A stretch of 64,000 bases of DNA from the NCBI RefSeq assembly GCF_001579845.1, contig NZ_CP007440.1, forward strand, positions 6,036,029-6,100,028. Direction: 5' to 3'. This DNA comes from Rhodoplanes sp. Z2-YC6860. GTDB lineage: Bacteria; Pseudomonadota; Alphaproteobacteria; Rhizobiales; Xanthobacteraceae. Shown one piece after another: positions 32,343-41,936 of the stretch. The notes under the pieces were generated by a model. It was not told the origin of the DNA. It was given only the letters and a program-made list of their open reading frames with translations, and did no database searches. Position 1 is the first letter of the stretch. Each line of letters starts with the position of its first letter. Both the position numbers and the translations under genes were made by a program.

Positions 32343-32882
32343 TTAAGGCTGGTTGTTCGGCGGCCGCTCGATAAACCTGCGGCTTCCGTTGAGAAGCTCG
32401 AGGTTATTGGCGACCACCGGATTGCCCGGGTCCATCGAATAGGCCCTCTCGAACTTTCGGCGCGCCGCGGTCAGATTACCGCGCAGCATGTACGAATACC
32501 CCTGATCGTTCAGGAGTTGGACGGTCACACCACCAAGTTTGGCCGCCTGGGCATAGGCTTGGTCCGCAAGATCGAACCGGCGCAGCCGGTCATAGCTCGC
32601 GGCGAGCCCCATCCAGGCCGTCAGGTCCCTCGGTGATTTTTCGACCGCATCTTTGAAGTAACGTTGGGCGATGCCGTAGTGGCCGCGATTGAAATGCTCC
32701 AGGCCCATCCGCACTGGTTCGTCGGAAGGATAGTATTTGACGTCCGTCGGCTCCTGCACGGGGTCTGGAGGCGGCGCGTCGGCCGGAGCCACGATTGCAG
32801 CCTCCCGCAGCGTGGCATCACAGCCCGCAAGAGCGGTCCCCACAAAGCAGCAGGCAAGCACTAAAATCAGACGCCGCATCAT
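32343..32882 (-). CDS. tadD: TadD-like TPR lipoprotein
   Basis: A lipoprotein signal (MMRRLILVLACCFVGTALAG then Cys 21) is followed by three to four TPR-like helical pairs (MGLEHFNRGHYGIAQRYFKD, PRDLTAWMGLAASYDRLRRF, LADQAYAQAAKL, NDQGYSYMLRGNLTAARRKF). TadD is the outer-membrane-facing TPR pilotin of Tad pili. ATG 32882 is chosen because it gives the lipobox at normal distance; the frame upstream to 32963 would hide it. It is last in the cpaC / lipoprotein / tadD segment. Confidence 0.85.
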   Translation of the reverse strand: MMRRLILVLACCFVGTALAGCDATLREAAIVAPADAPPPDPVQEPTDVKYYPSDEPVRMGLEHFNRGHYGIAQRYFKDAVEKSPRDLTAWMGLAASYDRLRRFDLADQAYAQAAKLGGVTVQLLNDQGYSYMLRGNLTAARRKFERAYSMDPGNPVVANNLELLNGSRRFIERPPNNQP

Positions 32883-32959
32883 CCCCGTCCCCGCCCACCC
32901 CAGCGGACGCATTGAAATCTCATCGTGCAACGACTCGAAACGAATACCTTGCCGCCGCT

Positions 32960-33358
32960 TCACCTGTTGCCGCCAGTACCAACCGGCACCGATACGGCGC
33001 CCGCCGATCCAGCGCCCAATCCTTCAATATTGATGTTCTGGGTTGGCTGTTGCCGCACGCCCATCTGCCTCGTCGCATCGCCAATATCCGGAAGCTGATC
33101 AGTCGGCTGCTTGTTGTTGCCGTAACGCGTCACCGCGCCGGTGCTGCGCCGGGCGTCATACGCAAGCCTGCGGTCGCCGACGTAGCGCGGCCAGGGATGA
33201 ATGGTCTGTGCTACGGCATTTACTTCCTTGGCGTTGCCGGCGCTCAAGGTAATGCTGTCAGCACGTTGGTAGTAGCGGTCGATTTCGTCGTGACCGTATA
33301 AACCGTAGCAGCCACCGAGCGAAAGCGCCGGGACTATTGCCAGAAAGCCGATCCTCAT
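32960..33358 (-). CDS. Tad-locus lipoprotein
   Basis: The 132-residue protein has a lipobox (FLAIVPALSLGGC, Cys 17). It then has a polar chain with DEIDRYYQRADSITLSAGNA, AVAQTIHPWPRYVGDRRLAY and a Gly-rich end. The IDRYxxRxDxIxxxAGNA, VAxQxIxPWP pattern fits CpaD-neighbour lipoproteins found between the secretin and TadD in rhizobial Tad loci. Probably a secretin accessory in the outer membrane. It lies 10 bases after cpaC. Confidence 0.75.
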   Translation of the reverse strand: MRIGFLAIVPALSLGGCYGLYGHDEIDRYYQRADSITLSAGNAKEVNAVAQTIHPWPRYVGDRRLAYDARRSTGAVTRYGNNKQPTDQLPDIGDATRQMGVRQQPTQNINIEGLGAGSAGAVSVPVGTGGNR

Positions 33359-33368
33359 CGCGCGCTCC

Positions 33369-34943
33369 TCACTTCAATTTTACGTTCACCGTCGCCGCAG
33401 CCGGTGGTACGGGCGCGTTAATTTGCGGAGCGATGATGTGGCCGTACGGACCTTTCACCTCGCCGCCCGAATTGACATAGTCGTTGTAGCGCTTGCGGAC
33501 TTCCATCTGGCCATTGAGGAAGAAGTCGACGTCATTGGCCGGCAAACGCGAATCGAGCGGCGACGCAATCTGCTGACCGGGCACCACCGGTGCGACCAGG
33601 CGCGGCGTTACGATGATGACGAGGTCGGTTTCCTCCTGCTGGTATGAGGAGCTGCGGAACAGCGTACCGAGCACCGGCACCGAGCCGATCCAAGGCACTT
33701 GCGAGACATCCTGGCGATTGCGGGTCTGCAGCAGACCGGCGATGGCAAAACTCTGGCCGTCGCGCAGTTCGACCGTGGTCCGCGCGTCGCGGCGGGTCAG
33801 AGCTGGCACTCGCGTTCCCGAAATCGTGACGGCATTGGTAAAATCAAGCTCGCTGACCGACGGCTCAACCCGAAGGTTGATCGCACCGCGCGAGAGAACG
33901 GTGGGAACGAAAGCCAATTCAACGCCGAATTTCTTGTACTCGATCGATATCGTTGGAAAGCCTGCTGTGGAGCTGGTCGGTACCGGGACTGGAAACTCGC
34001 CGCCGGCAAGGAAGCGAGCAGCGTCGCCAGACAGAGCCATCAAATTCGGCTCAGCAAGACGGCGTATCACGCCTTTCGTCTCAAGCGCCGTGATCAGACT
34101 TTGCAGGGTCGTGCCATTATTCAGCTTCAGCACGCTCGTCAGAAGACTGCCGTATGGAGTCGCTCCGCTGGCAAGCGTCGCAGCAGTATCCAATAACGGA
34201 AGGGTGCCGTTGCCGTTACCGATTGGAGTTCGGCCAGCTGAGACGACATCCCCAAGTCCGGTTTGTCCAACGTTCGTGCCACCGGCGTTGGCACCATAGA
34301 GGTTGACACCAAGGTCGCGTCCGGCCTTTCGAAAGACCTCCAAAAACCGGACCTCGAGCATCACCTGCTGCGGTGCCGCGACGCTCATGGCGTTCACGAC
34401 GATGCCCCCCTTGGGAACGGTGCCGGTAGCAATCGCCAGAGCCCGTTCGGCGGCGACGGCGTCGGCCGCTGTCCCGCTCAGCACGACCTGCCCTTCGGAC
34501 GCCGAGACGCGAACGCCCTGGGTGCCAGTGCTTGCCCGAATATTCTGCTGGAGATTGGCTGTATCGATCGCAACCTCGACATCGAGGATTCCGATCTGCT
34601 TCATCGAGGAATCGAACAGAATAACGTTGGTTGTGCCGGTCGCCTTTCCCTGGATGTAGATCAGGCGATCGCTCAGCGACTTCACGTCGATGATTTCAGG
34701 CGAGCCCGCAACGATCGTCGAAAAAGCCGTGTCGACTCTAAAGGTGCGCGACTTGTTGAGGGTCACCTTGACCCGCTGGACGTCGCTTATTTCGCTGACG
34801 AAGACGCCGCCGGAAGAAACTGATCGATCTGCCGCCATCGCCGGGTCAGCAAAATGGGCCAAGGCAAGCAACCCGCCCAAAACTGACATGCCCGATGCAA
34901 AGAGCGTCGCTCCCCGCGCGCCCGAAACGCAACCGCCACTCAT
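33369..34943 (-). CDS. cpaC: Tad pilus secretin CpaC/RcpA
   Basis: The 524-residue protein has a signal peptide (GLLALAHFADPAMAA). The pilus-type N-terminal domain follows (VTLNKSRTFRVDTAFSTIVA, LSDRLIYIQGKATGTTNVIL), then a BON-like segment and the type II/III secretin domain (PQQVMLEVRFLEVFRKAGRD, VIRRLAEPNLMALSGDAARF, GGEFPVPVP, VPWIGSVPVLGTLFRSSSYQ, DLVIIVTPRLVAP). It forms the outer-membrane pore for Flp pili. In many Tad loci this gene sits between cpaB and cpaE. Here it lies after tadE with its own 250-base upstream region, suggesting separate transcription. Confidence 0.92.
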   Translation of the reverse strand: MSGGCVSGARGATLFASGMSVLGGLLALAHFADPAMAADRSVSSGGVFVSEISDVQRVKVTLNKSRTFRVDTAFSTIVAGSPEIIDVKSLSDRLIYIQGKATGTTNVILFDSSMKQIGILDVEVAIDTANLQQNIRASTGTQGVRVSASEGQVVLSGTAADAVAAERALAIATGTVPKGGIVVNAMSVAAPQQVMLEVRFLEVFRKAGRDLGVNLYGANAGGTNVGQTGLGDVVSAGRTPIGNGNGTLPLLDTAATLASGATPYGSLLTSVLKLNNGTTLQSLITALETKGVIRRLAEPNLMALSGDAARFLAGGEFPVPVPTSSTAGFPTISIEYKKFGVELAFVPTVLSRGAINLRVEPSVSELDFTNAVTISGTRVPALTRRDARTTVELRDGQSFAIAGLLQTRNRQDVSQVPWIGSVPVLGTLFRSSSYQQEETDLVIIVTPRLVAPVVPGQQIASPLDSRLPANDVDFFLNGQMEVRKRYNDYVNSGGEVKGPYGHIIAPQINAPVPPAAATVNVKLK

Positions 34944-35191
34944 CCCAGACCCCTTGCCGCGAACCGCGGCCCCCGAAATGCAATCTCTATCTGTCGACCA
35001 GTCCTGTCGGGCGACGCCCTAGAGCCTCCTAATTCCCAGTATTAGGCCGGTATTTTCAACCGGAACGTGCTCCTATGCAAGGAAAGACCTTTACTAAGGC
35101 TAAGACCTCCACAGCACATGTTGCAATGCTGCATCACATCCGACGGACAAACATCGCCCCGCCCCTCTTACAACCGTCGCTGCGCCCTCGT
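34944..35191. other. intergenic region splitting the Tad locus
   Basis: About 250 bases without a gene lie between tadE and cpaC, whereas all other gaps among cpaA-tadE are short or overlapping. It probably holds a promoter for the cpaC/lipoprotein/tadD segment. No clear terminator or operator is seen. Confidence 0.45.
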
Positions 35192-35608
35192 TCACCCCGG
35201 AAATGGAAGTTTGGTTGACGCGCTCGGCGCATTCAATGCCGTGCCCCATATCGGCAAGAGCGCGATATAGCCCGGCTGAGACGCCGTAATTGTATACGGG
35301 CCGGCTCCCGTGATGCTCAGCGTCGGAGTAAGACTGCCGCTGAAAAGGAACGGCGCGACAGTCCGCTTGGCTGTGTCGGATAGCGGGTCCCCACTGCAAG
35401 TGGGCGTCTTCTTGCCGATTGCGGCATCCATGTAGCAAGCATTGATCATAGTCGCGCGAGAACCCGCATTCGCGAGCGCCCGTAGTGACTGCATGGTAAT
35501 CGCATAAAGCGCCAGATCAAAGATTGCAAAGATCAGCGTGAAAAACACGCCGCCAACAATGCAAAACTCCCACGCAGCCATACCGCGCTGGTCGAGTTTC
35601 CTCATCAT
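35192..35608 (-). CDS. tadE: TadE-like pseudopilin
   Basis: The 138-residue protein starts at an ATG that overlaps the tadG stop (ATGATGA), so it is translationally coupled. The N-terminus has a class-III prepilin-like site (QRG then MAAWEF with Glu at +5) and a hydrophobic segment (CIVGGVFFTLIFAIFDLALY). The rest is small, with two cysteines. It would be cleaved by the CpaA-type peptidase and act as a minor pilin or assembly factor. Confidence 0.82.
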   Translation of the reverse strand: MMRKLDQRGMAAWEFCIVGGVFFTLIFAIFDLALYAITMQSLRALANAGSRATMINACYMDAAIGKKTPTCSGDPLSDTAKRTVAPFLFSGSLTPTLSITGAGPYTITASQPGYIALLPIWGTALNAPSASTKLPFPG

Positions 35609-36948
35609 TGCACCAACTTGACGATTTGACTCGCGATCTTGACGCTCGATGGACATCCGGAATTGTCGAAGTTGGAGTTACCCGACAACGTGATGCCCTT
35701 GGCTATGAGCTCGGTGCATGCTGAGCTCTGGGTGCTGCCTTGATACGTCACACTGGCGTTCGGCGCGTATGTGATGCCGCTGAAGTAGGTCGCGGAGCTC
35801 CCAGAAAAACTAACGGTCTGATTCCCGGTGGTCGTCTCCGGATCGTATATGAGCAGCTTGCTCATCAAGCTGAGAACCGACGTCGTCGCCAGCTTCGTTG
35901 GGACTTGCGAAGCTGTTACGGTTGATGGCGCGGTCAGCTGGATCGTTGGGTTACCTGTAATCGTCAGAGTTGCTCCCTTGTCTCCGTTGTTTATGAATTT
36001 TGGAGGCATAAAGATCAACGTGACGTTTGTCCCTGTGATAGTGACGCTGCCACTGATCTTGACATCACCGGTAATGAAGTAGACGCCACTTGTCAGCGCC
36101 ATACTCCCCCAATTGGTAAGAGTGTTGTAACAGGCACTGCTGCCGGACCCGTATGGCATGAACGCAGTGCATGAGCCAATGCTGTTACCGGTTCTGTTCC
36201 CACCGGTGAAGTCCGCTTTCACCAACGATGAGATTGCCGCATCCAACCCGCTCAGCGGATTGGGCGCCGGTGGTGCGTAAGTAATAGCCTTACTGCACGG
36301 GCTGCCGCCCGTTTGCTGACAACCGCCCGCCCCCGAAACTGTCTTAACGTTGCTGAGGTCGAGGGCATTGCCCTTAAAATCGACGGAATTGGACGCCGTG
36401 CTGTTCGAAGCGAGCCCGCAATTCGGCGCGCTGATAGTTGCGCTTCCCTGGAAGGCGATAGGGCTACTCAGGCTCAACGCACAAGGATTCGCCAAAACAA
36501 TCACCTGGGCGGTGGCTGTCGCCCCAATATTGATGGTGGAAAAGCCAAGAACTGATGAGAGGTACGCCGGCTGCTGCTGGCCGACTGTTGCCGTCACGGA
36601 ATCCGTCGTGGACGAGATCGCGACGGTCCGGGTCACTCCGGTGACGCTGGTGCATCGGGCCCCGGGATACGAACTGTCGCCGGCGTTGCAGAACGCATTC
36701 TGTGCCGCAAACTGCTTGCCCCGGTAGTCGATCGATTGCGCATCCGTACACGAAGATCCGGCAAGAGTGCACGCCAGCTTCAGGCCTCCCGAATAAGCTG
36801 CCGCATCGGCGGCAGCCTGTGCTTGCTGCTTGGTGACGTACCAGATTGCCGCCTCCGTCCCGAGTGACATCACTCCGATCAGCGGCACCAAGGCAACGAC
36901 CGCTGCGAACGAGACCGAACCTTCATGGGAGCGAAGCAAGTTTCGCAT
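35605..36948 (-). CDS. tadG: TadG-like pilus assembly protein
   Basis: The 447-residue protein begins MRNLLRSHEGSVSFAAVVAL then VPLIGVMSLGTEAAIWYVTK, the TadE/TadG-like N-terminal anchor. QQAQAAADAAAYSGG follows, as in TadG family proteins. The large extracytoplasmic part is Thr/Ser-rich beta sequence with cysteines. It lacks an obvious von Willebrand domain, unlike longer TadG proteins. ATG 36948 is chosen; the frame is open to 37008, inside tadE. The spacing of eight bases to the upstream tadE shows one transcript. Confidence 0.82.
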   Translation of the reverse strand: MRNLLRSHEGSVSFAAVVALVPLIGVMSLGTEAAIWYVTKQQAQAAADAAAYSGGLKLACTLAGSSCTDAQSIDYRGKQFAAQNAFCNAGDSSYPGARCTSVTGVTRTVAISSTTDSVTATVGQQQPAYLSSVLGFSTINIGATATAQVIVLANPCALSLSSPIAFQGSATISAPNCGLASNSTASNSVDFKGNALDLSNVKTVSGAGGCQQTGGSPCSKAITYAPPAPNPLSGLDAAISSLVKADFTGGNRTGNSIGSCTAFMPYGSGSSACYNTLTNWGSMALTSGVYFITGDVKISGSVTITGTNVTLIFMPPKFINNGDKGATLTITGNPTIQLTAPSTVTASQVPTKLATTSVLSLMSKLLIYDPETTTGNQTVSFSGSSATYFSGITYAPNASVTYQGSTQSSACTELIAKGITLSGNSNFDNSGCPSSVKIASQIVKLVQ

Positions 36949-36956
36949 GGCAGTGC

Positions 36957-37391
36957 CTATTGAAACCGTTCCGAGTAGGACAGGGTGATCGTACACCCGT
37001 TCGGGCACAACACCGAGGTCAGCACTATGGGGGATAGAGTGAAGCTCGTCTGGTATGAATAGTATTTGGGATTTGCCGTATTGGCCGCGGAGCAGACAGC
37101 ACTGGTGTCGCCGCAGATCAGTTGGAAGTTAGAGATCGGATAGCTGGAGTCGGCCTTCGCGAGCGCGGCTGTCTGCCAAGTGGACGTATCGCCGAGATCC
37201 GTTGGCCCAGAATACTGAATGGATTGCCCAAACGCGCGCAATGCTTCCATGGCAGAAATGTATTGGAAGCCGGCGATAGCAACGTCTGCAAGCGGCAGAA
37301 AGCAGCTTATCATTAGCAATACGAAGACGAACATCATCTCGAAGGCGACCGCACCGCGTCGATCCGCAAGGAAAGCCTCCTTGCGGTTCAT
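36957..37391 (-). CDS. tadE: TadE-like pseudopilin
   Basis: The 144-residue protein has a prepilin-like cleavage site (DRRG then AVAFEM with Glu at +5). One hydrophobic helix (MFVFVLLMISCFLPLADVAI) and a polar body with four cysteines follow (LICGDTSAVC, LCPNGC). It is the second TadE-type protein of this locus and is placed between tadC and tadG. ATG 37391 (MNRKEAFLADRR) gives the expected short leader; the upstream frame to 37424 would lengthen it. Confidence 0.82.
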   Translation of the reverse strand: MNRKEAFLADRRGAVAFEMMFVFVLLMISCFLPLADVAIAGFQYISAMEALRAFGQSIQYSGPTDLGDTSTWQTAALAKADSSYPISNFQLICGDTSAVCSAANTANPKYYSYQTSFTLSPIVLTSVLCPNGCTITLSYSERFQ

Positions 37392-37430
37392 CCGCGTACC
37401 CCGACAGGCGCGAGCACCCCTCATATTCCG

Positions 37431-38336
37431 TCATCCAAGCTGCTTGAACGAGCGAATGAGATTCAGAAACGGACCGCCCCCCAGAATGACGAACATGGCC
37501 GGCAGCAGGAACATCGCCATCGGGATGATCAACTTGGCGCCGAGCTTGTGAGCCCTTTCTTCCAACTTGGTCATGCGTTCTCGCCGGAGATCGGAGGCGA
37601 TGGTGCGGAGAGCCTGACTTAGCGGCGTCCCGTACTGCAGGCTTTGGCTGATCATAGTGCCGAAGCGGCGAAGTCCTTCCGACGTGGATCCCAGCTTCTC
37701 GAATGCGGCGGCACGATTTGGCAACACCCGGAGATCATCAAGAAGACTTTGCAACACCCGGGCGATGGCTGGATTGGCCTGGCCCATCTCGCCGGCCACC
37801 CGTTGCAGCGCGGTCTCTAGGCCCATTCCCGCTTCGCTGCACACGACCAGCAAGTCGATGGTATCCGGTGTTCCAAGTCGGATGGCAGCGTCAAAACGCC
37901 GCCGGAAGAACACCAGTGCCAGCCGTGGGCCCATGATTCCGACTACAACACCAGAAAGCGTGAAAATCAGCACTGGGAGCGCCGCCATCCCCGAAAACTG
38001 GGCAAAGGCAAACGCCATGGCCGGCAGCAGAAACATGCTAACAGTCTTGACGCCAATCCAGATCGGCAACGTCCGATGATGATTGAAACCTGCCGATTGA
38101 AGAACGGCTTTCAGATCATCCAGATTTTCGTCGGCGTAGAAGCGCCGATACCGCGTGCCGACCGACGAGAACAAGCCGATCAGATCATGGGATCGTGTCG
38201 AGCGGTCAGGAATGCCCAGCACGGCGTTTGAAACCCGCGTGTTGAGCGTACGAAGGTGGATTTCGCGGATGATCAAAACAAGGGTCAGAGCCGCAGCCGC
38301 GATCGCCATGACCGCCATACCGAAACCCGCGGTCAT
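37431..38336 (-). CDS. tadC: Tad inner-membrane platform protein TadC
   Basis: The 301-residue protein of the type II secretion F family has an N-terminal membrane helix (MAVMAIAAAALTLVLIIREI), a cytosolic domain, and the GspF core (DTIDLLVVCSEAGMGLETAL, GTPLSQALRTIASDLRRERM, EERAHKLGAKLIIPMAMFLL, PAMFVILGGGPFL). ATG 38336 overlaps the tadB stop (ATGA), so the two are coupled. With TadB it forms the platform on which the CpaF ATPase drives pilin assembly. Confidence 0.9.
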   Translation of the reverse strand: MTAGFGMAVMAIAAAALTLVLIIREIHLRTLNTRVSNAVLGIPDRSTRSHDLIGLFSSVGTRYRRFYADENLDDLKAVLQSAGFNHHRTLPIWIGVKTVSMFLLPAMAFAFAQFSGMAALPVLIFTLSGVVVGIMGPRLALVFFRRRFDAAIRLGTPDTIDLLVVCSEAGMGLETALQRVAGEMGQANPAIARVLQSLLDDLRVLPNRAAAFEKLGSTSEGLRRFGTMISQSLQYGTPLSQALRTIASDLRRERMTKLEERAHKLGAKLIIPMAMFLLPAMFVILGGGPFLNLIRSFKQLG

Positions 38337-39265
38337 AGCGACGTCTCCCTGCGGATCAGCCAACGTATCACGAAATGCCCCACCAGTATCGAACCGGCGG
38401 CGTAAGCCAGAAGCTGGTTTCCAGTCGGATCCGTGAATAGAGGATCGATCGATCGCGGATTGATCAGATACATAACTCCGCCAATAATAAGCGGCATTAC
38501 CGTGAGTGCGCGCGAGGAAAAGATCACCTCGCCAGCCAGCGCCTGCGCGCGACCAGCCATCGCAACGCGCTGATTCACGGTCTCCCCCAGCGTTTGCAGC
38601 GTCTCCGCCAGACTGCCGCCCGACTTCAACTGGACCGCCAGAGTCACCGCAAACATTGCATATTCCGGCACGCGGGTTCGCCGATACACGGCTTCGATCG
38701 CCTCCTCCGGAGCTCTCCCCAGATTCAATTCATTGCATACTATTGAAAACTGTCCGGAGGTTGGTTGCGGCATTTCCCGAGCGACGGTGCGAAGCGCTTC
38801 GTTGACCGGGAGGCCCGCTCGAACAGTGCTGGTCACCAACTGGACCACGTCCGGAAGTTGCCGGAACAATTGATTTGCCAAGCGGCGCTGCTGCCATCCG
38901 AACAGACTTCGCACCACCCAGATAGCCGCCGCCGCGGCCGCGAAAGACACGTAGATCGTCGAAAATTCAAACAGACTATTGGCGTAGAAGACCGCCGTCG
39001 CGGTCCCGATCCCGGCAAGCAGCACAAACAGCGGGTGGATCGCGTAACGGACTTCGGCCCGGTAGTTTGCAAGGCGATGCAAAAGCTGCCACCGGGATGC
39101 CGTCTCCGTGCGGCGAATGGAAACCAGCTCGGCCAACTCCGACGCAGGCATCGCTATCTCGAGCTGACGATTCATGCGTGTCTGCCGCGCGTCGAACCAC
39201 AACGCAGCAGTCGCTACGAGCACCAGGAGCGCCAGCACAACGACGATGAGCAGGGTGCTCGTCAT
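38333..39265 (-). CDS. tadB: Tad inner-membrane platform protein TadB
   Basis: The 310-residue type II secretion F-family protein has an N-terminal helix (LLIVVVLALLVLVATAALWF), middle helices (FVLLAGIGTATAVFYA), the core DVVQLVTSTVRAGLPVNEAL, SGGSLAETLQTLGETVNQR, and a C-terminal membrane pair. It pairs with TadC. The start overlaps the cpaF stop and the end overlaps the tadC start, both by four bases, so strict translational coupling runs through the operon. Confidence 0.9.
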   Translation of the reverse strand: MTSTLLIVVVLALLVLVATAALWFDARQTRMNRQLEIAMPASELAELVSIRRTETASRWQLLHRLANYRAEVRYAIHPLFVLLAGIGTATAVFYANSLFEFSTIYVSFAAAAAAIWVVRSLFGWQQRRLANQLFRQLPDVVQLVTSTVRAGLPVNEALRTVAREMPQPTSGQFSIVCNELNLGRAPEEAIEAVYRRTRVPEYAMFAVTLAVQLKSGGSLAETLQTLGETVNQRVAMAGRAQALAGEVIFSSRALTVMPLIIGGVMYLINPRSIDPLFTDPTGNQLLAYAAGSILVGHFVIRWLIRRETSL

Positions 39266-40749
39266 ATGTGCCTCACGGCCTCGGCCCAGGCGCGTTCAAG
39301 CCCGAAATAGACAAGACGGCTGTTGAACTTTGGAACTGCGGGGGATGCTTTGTAGGTTCCAAAAATCCGACCGTGAACATCCTCCTCTTTGTACTGGAAT
39401 GAGGCGATGTCATTGGTGGTGATCACCTCGCCTTCCAGGCCGACCACCTCACTGATCTGGACAATGCGCCGCTGGCCGTCTCGCATGCGCTCGACCTGCA
39501 CGATGATGTCGATGGCGGCGACAATCTGGGCCCGGATCGCTTTCGACGGCAGATTGACCTGGCCCATCTGGACCATGTTTTCGATGCGGGTCAGCGCGTC
39601 GCGCGTGCTGTTGGCATGGACGGTGGAAATCGAACCATCATGGCCGGTGTTCATCGCCTGCAGCATGTCGAAGGCTTCGGAGCTCCGCACCTCGCCGACG
39701 ATGATCCGGTCGGGACGCATACGAAGCGCATTCCACAGCAGATCGCGCTGGGTCACCTGCCCGGTGCCTTCGAGGCTGGGCGGTCGGGTCTCCAAGCTGA
39801 TCACATGCGGCTGCTGCAGCTGCAACTCGGCCGCGTCCTCGATGGTGACGATGCGTTCATTATGGTCGATGAACTGACTCATAGCGTTCAGCAGTGTCGT
39901 CTTGCCTGAGCCGGTGCCGCCCGAAACGATAATGTTGAGCCTGGACCGCCCGGCGATCTCCAGCAACTCTCCCATAGCGGCGTTCATTGTGCCGTTCGAG
40001 ATCATCCCAGCCATGTCGTAACGATGGCTCGGAAACTTTCGAATGGAAATGCAGGGGCTCTTGATCGCAAGCGGCGGAAGAATGATGTTGACGCGGCTAC
40101 CGTCGGGCAAGCGGCAGTCGACCATCGGACTGGATTCATCCACCCGTCGTCCAACCTGGGCTGCAATCTTCTGCGCCACTGAGGCGATGTGATCATTGTC
40201 ACGGAAGCGCACCGCGATCCGTTCCAGCTTGCCGCTCCGTTCGACATAAACGTTTGCCGGCCCGTTGATCATGATGTCGCTGATCGTCTCATCATGAAGC
40301 AGCGCACGGAGCGGTCCATAGCCCGTCATGTCGTCGGCGATCTCTTCCGCGAGGCGAAGCTGCTCGCGGCCTGACAACTCCAGCCGTTCCTTGTTGGCAA
40401 TGCCGTGGATGATCTCCTCGATCTGCCGCCGCAGCACTTCGCGCGAAACGGCAGCAGCCGCCGCCGGCTCGATCTGCTCGATCACTCGCTCGCGCAGGGA
40501 GGCCGATAGGACTGGATGGTGGATCTGGTTTTCGTCGGGTGAAGCTGGAAGCTCGGACGGAGAACCCATCGATTCGTACGAATCCGACATCGATGAAAAC
40601 GAACTTGGCGCCGGTGTCGCCGACATGGGCGACATCGACGGGGGGATGGACGCCGGTGCGACCGGGGGCGATATCGTGGACAGCTCGTCGTCCGTCAAAG
40701 GCTGCGGACCAGCGGGTGCGTCGTCCGGGCGCCTGCCGAATTTCTTCAT
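39262..40749 (-). CDS. cpaF: Tad pilus ATPase CpaF/TadA
   Basis: The 495-residue secretion ATPase has a Pro/Ser-rich N-terminus (to about 75) and then the conserved domain: GYGPLRALLHDETISDIMIN, Walker A GGTGSGKTT at 277-285, the Asp box and Walker B region (DRIIVGEVRSSEAFDMLQAM) and the His box (NTGHDGSISTVHANS). It powers extension of Flp pili. Its start overlaps the cpaE stop by four bases. The low-complexity N-terminal tail of CpaF proteins varies widely between species. Confidence 0.94.
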   Translation of the reverse strand: MKKFGRRPDDAPAGPQPLTDDELSTISPPVAPASIPPSMSPMSATPAPSSFSSMSDSYESMGSPSELPASPDENQIHHPVLSASLRERVIEQIEPAAAAAVSREVLRRQIEEIIHGIANKERLELSGREQLRLAEEIADDMTGYGPLRALLHDETISDIMINGPANVYVERSGKLERIAVRFRDNDHIASVAQKIAAQVGRRVDESSPMVDCRLPDGSRVNIILPPLAIKSPCISIRKFPSHRYDMAGMISNGTMNAAMGELLEIAGRSRLNIIVSGGTGSGKTTLLNAMSQFIDHNERIVTIEDAAELQLQQPHVISLETRPPSLEGTGQVTQRDLLWNALRMRPDRIIVGEVRSSEAFDMLQAMNTGHDGSISTVHANSTRDALTRIENMVQMGQVNLPSKAIRAQIVAAIDIIVQVERMRDGQRRIVQISEVVGLEGEVITTNDIASFQYKEEDVHGRIFGTYKASPAVPKFNSRLVYFGLERAWAEAVRHI

Positions 40750-41936
40750 AGCCGGAAAAACCTTCTCAGCCGGCTTTTCTGCTCGTCCCCGATACCTGAG
40801 ATTTCGCGCACGATCGGCGCGAGATATTTTCGCAATCGCTTGGCATGTTTCAACGCGGGGATTCCGAGATTGACAGCCTCGGTCATGCGCTTTCCGAGAT
40901 CGGGTATCACCATGTCCGGTTCACCCAAAGCTTTGACAATCGTGGCCATGGGCAGTCCGCCGGCGCGACCGGCACGGTTGAGCAAAGTGTGGACTCGATC
41001 CTGACCGGCGATGGCAGTGACGGCGGTGCGCAGCGCGCGAGCATTGCGCAGTCCGGTGACCTCGGCCTCCAGCAGTACCAGCACGTGACGGGACAACGAA
41101 ATCACGGGACGAATGGAAGGCGGAAACGGCACCGGCACGTCGACGACGACGTAGTTGAACCGCTGCCGGAGCAGACCCAAGACGTGTCGAACGCCCGCTT
41201 CCGTGATGTTGAGTTGCGTATGCAGCTCTTCATCGGCGGAAATCAGGCAAACCCGTTCGTTGATATCGATGGCCGCACGTTCGATGAAGAGAGTGTCCGC
41301 CCGCATCGGGTTTTCCAGGGCGATCCGCAAACCTGGCCCGGGCCGCACGCCCAGCATCACAGCCGTTTCGCCGTTCTGCAGATGGAGATCGAGCAGTGCG
41401 ACCTTGGCCTTGGTGGTTTCTGCCAACTGCAGCGCGAGATTGATGGCGATGCTTGTGGCCCCGGCGCCGCCTTGCGCGCCGCAGATCGAGATGACATGGC
41501 CGCCACGATCGGGTTGTGAAGTTGGGGCTTCTCCGAGGAACTTCGGACGCAATTGGTCCATGACCATCTCGCGCGTGATCGGGCGCGGCAGGTACTCGGT
41601 GATCCCGAGCTCCATAAGCTCGCGATAGAAGGTAATCTCTCGGCTATCGCCGATCAGGGCCACTCGGACATCCGGTGGACAGACGCCGGCCAGCCTTTCC
41701 AGTTCGGTGAATGGATCGTCGACCCCGCTGATGTCCGCCACCAATGCGAACAAGTTGGTGTCGGTTTCGAGCATCCGAATGGCGTTGCGAATTGTGCCGC
41801 GTCTGATGGACAGATTGCCGCCTTCAAGGCCCTTGCGTAGAGCGACGGCACTGACCTCGTCATTGACGAAACAGACGATCCGGTCTCGCGAAACCACCGA
41901 CGTAACTTCAGGCGTACTCATCACTGCCATGTTCAT
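40746..41936 (-). CDS. cpaE: CpaE/TadZ-like ParA-family pilus localisation protein
   Basis: The 396-residue protein has an N-terminal receiver-like domain (IVCFVNDEVSAVALRKGLEG, VALIGDSREITFYRELMELG, ITEYLPRPIT). A MinD/ParA-type ATPase domain follows (ISICGAQGGAGATSIAINLA with a deviant Walker A, VALLDLHLQNG, NYVVVDVPVPFPPSIRPV). TadZ/CpaE places the pilus machine at the pole. ATG 41936 shares one base with the cpaB stop; the frame upstream to 42008 lies inside cpaB. The Walker lysine pattern is GGAGATS, lacking the usual lysine near its end, as in TadZ proteins. Confidence 0.9.
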   Translation of the reverse strand: MNMAVMSTPEVTSVVSRDRIVCFVNDEVSAVALRKGLEGGNLSIRRGTIRNAIRMLETDTNLFALVADISGVDDPFTELERLAGVCPPDVRVALIGDSREITFYRELMELGITEYLPRPITREMVMDQLRPKFLGEAPTSQPDRGGHVISICGAQGGAGATSIAINLALQLAETTKAKVALLDLHLQNGETAVMLGVRPGPGLRIALENPMRADTLFIERAAIDINERVCLISADEELHTQLNITEAGVRHVLGLLRQRFNYVVVDVPVPFPPSIRPVISLSRHVLVLLEAEVTGLRNARALRTAVTAIAGQDRVHTLLNRAGRAGGLPMATIVKALGEPDMVIPDLGKRMTEAVNLGIPALKHAKRLRKYLAPIVREISGIGDEQKSRLRRFFRL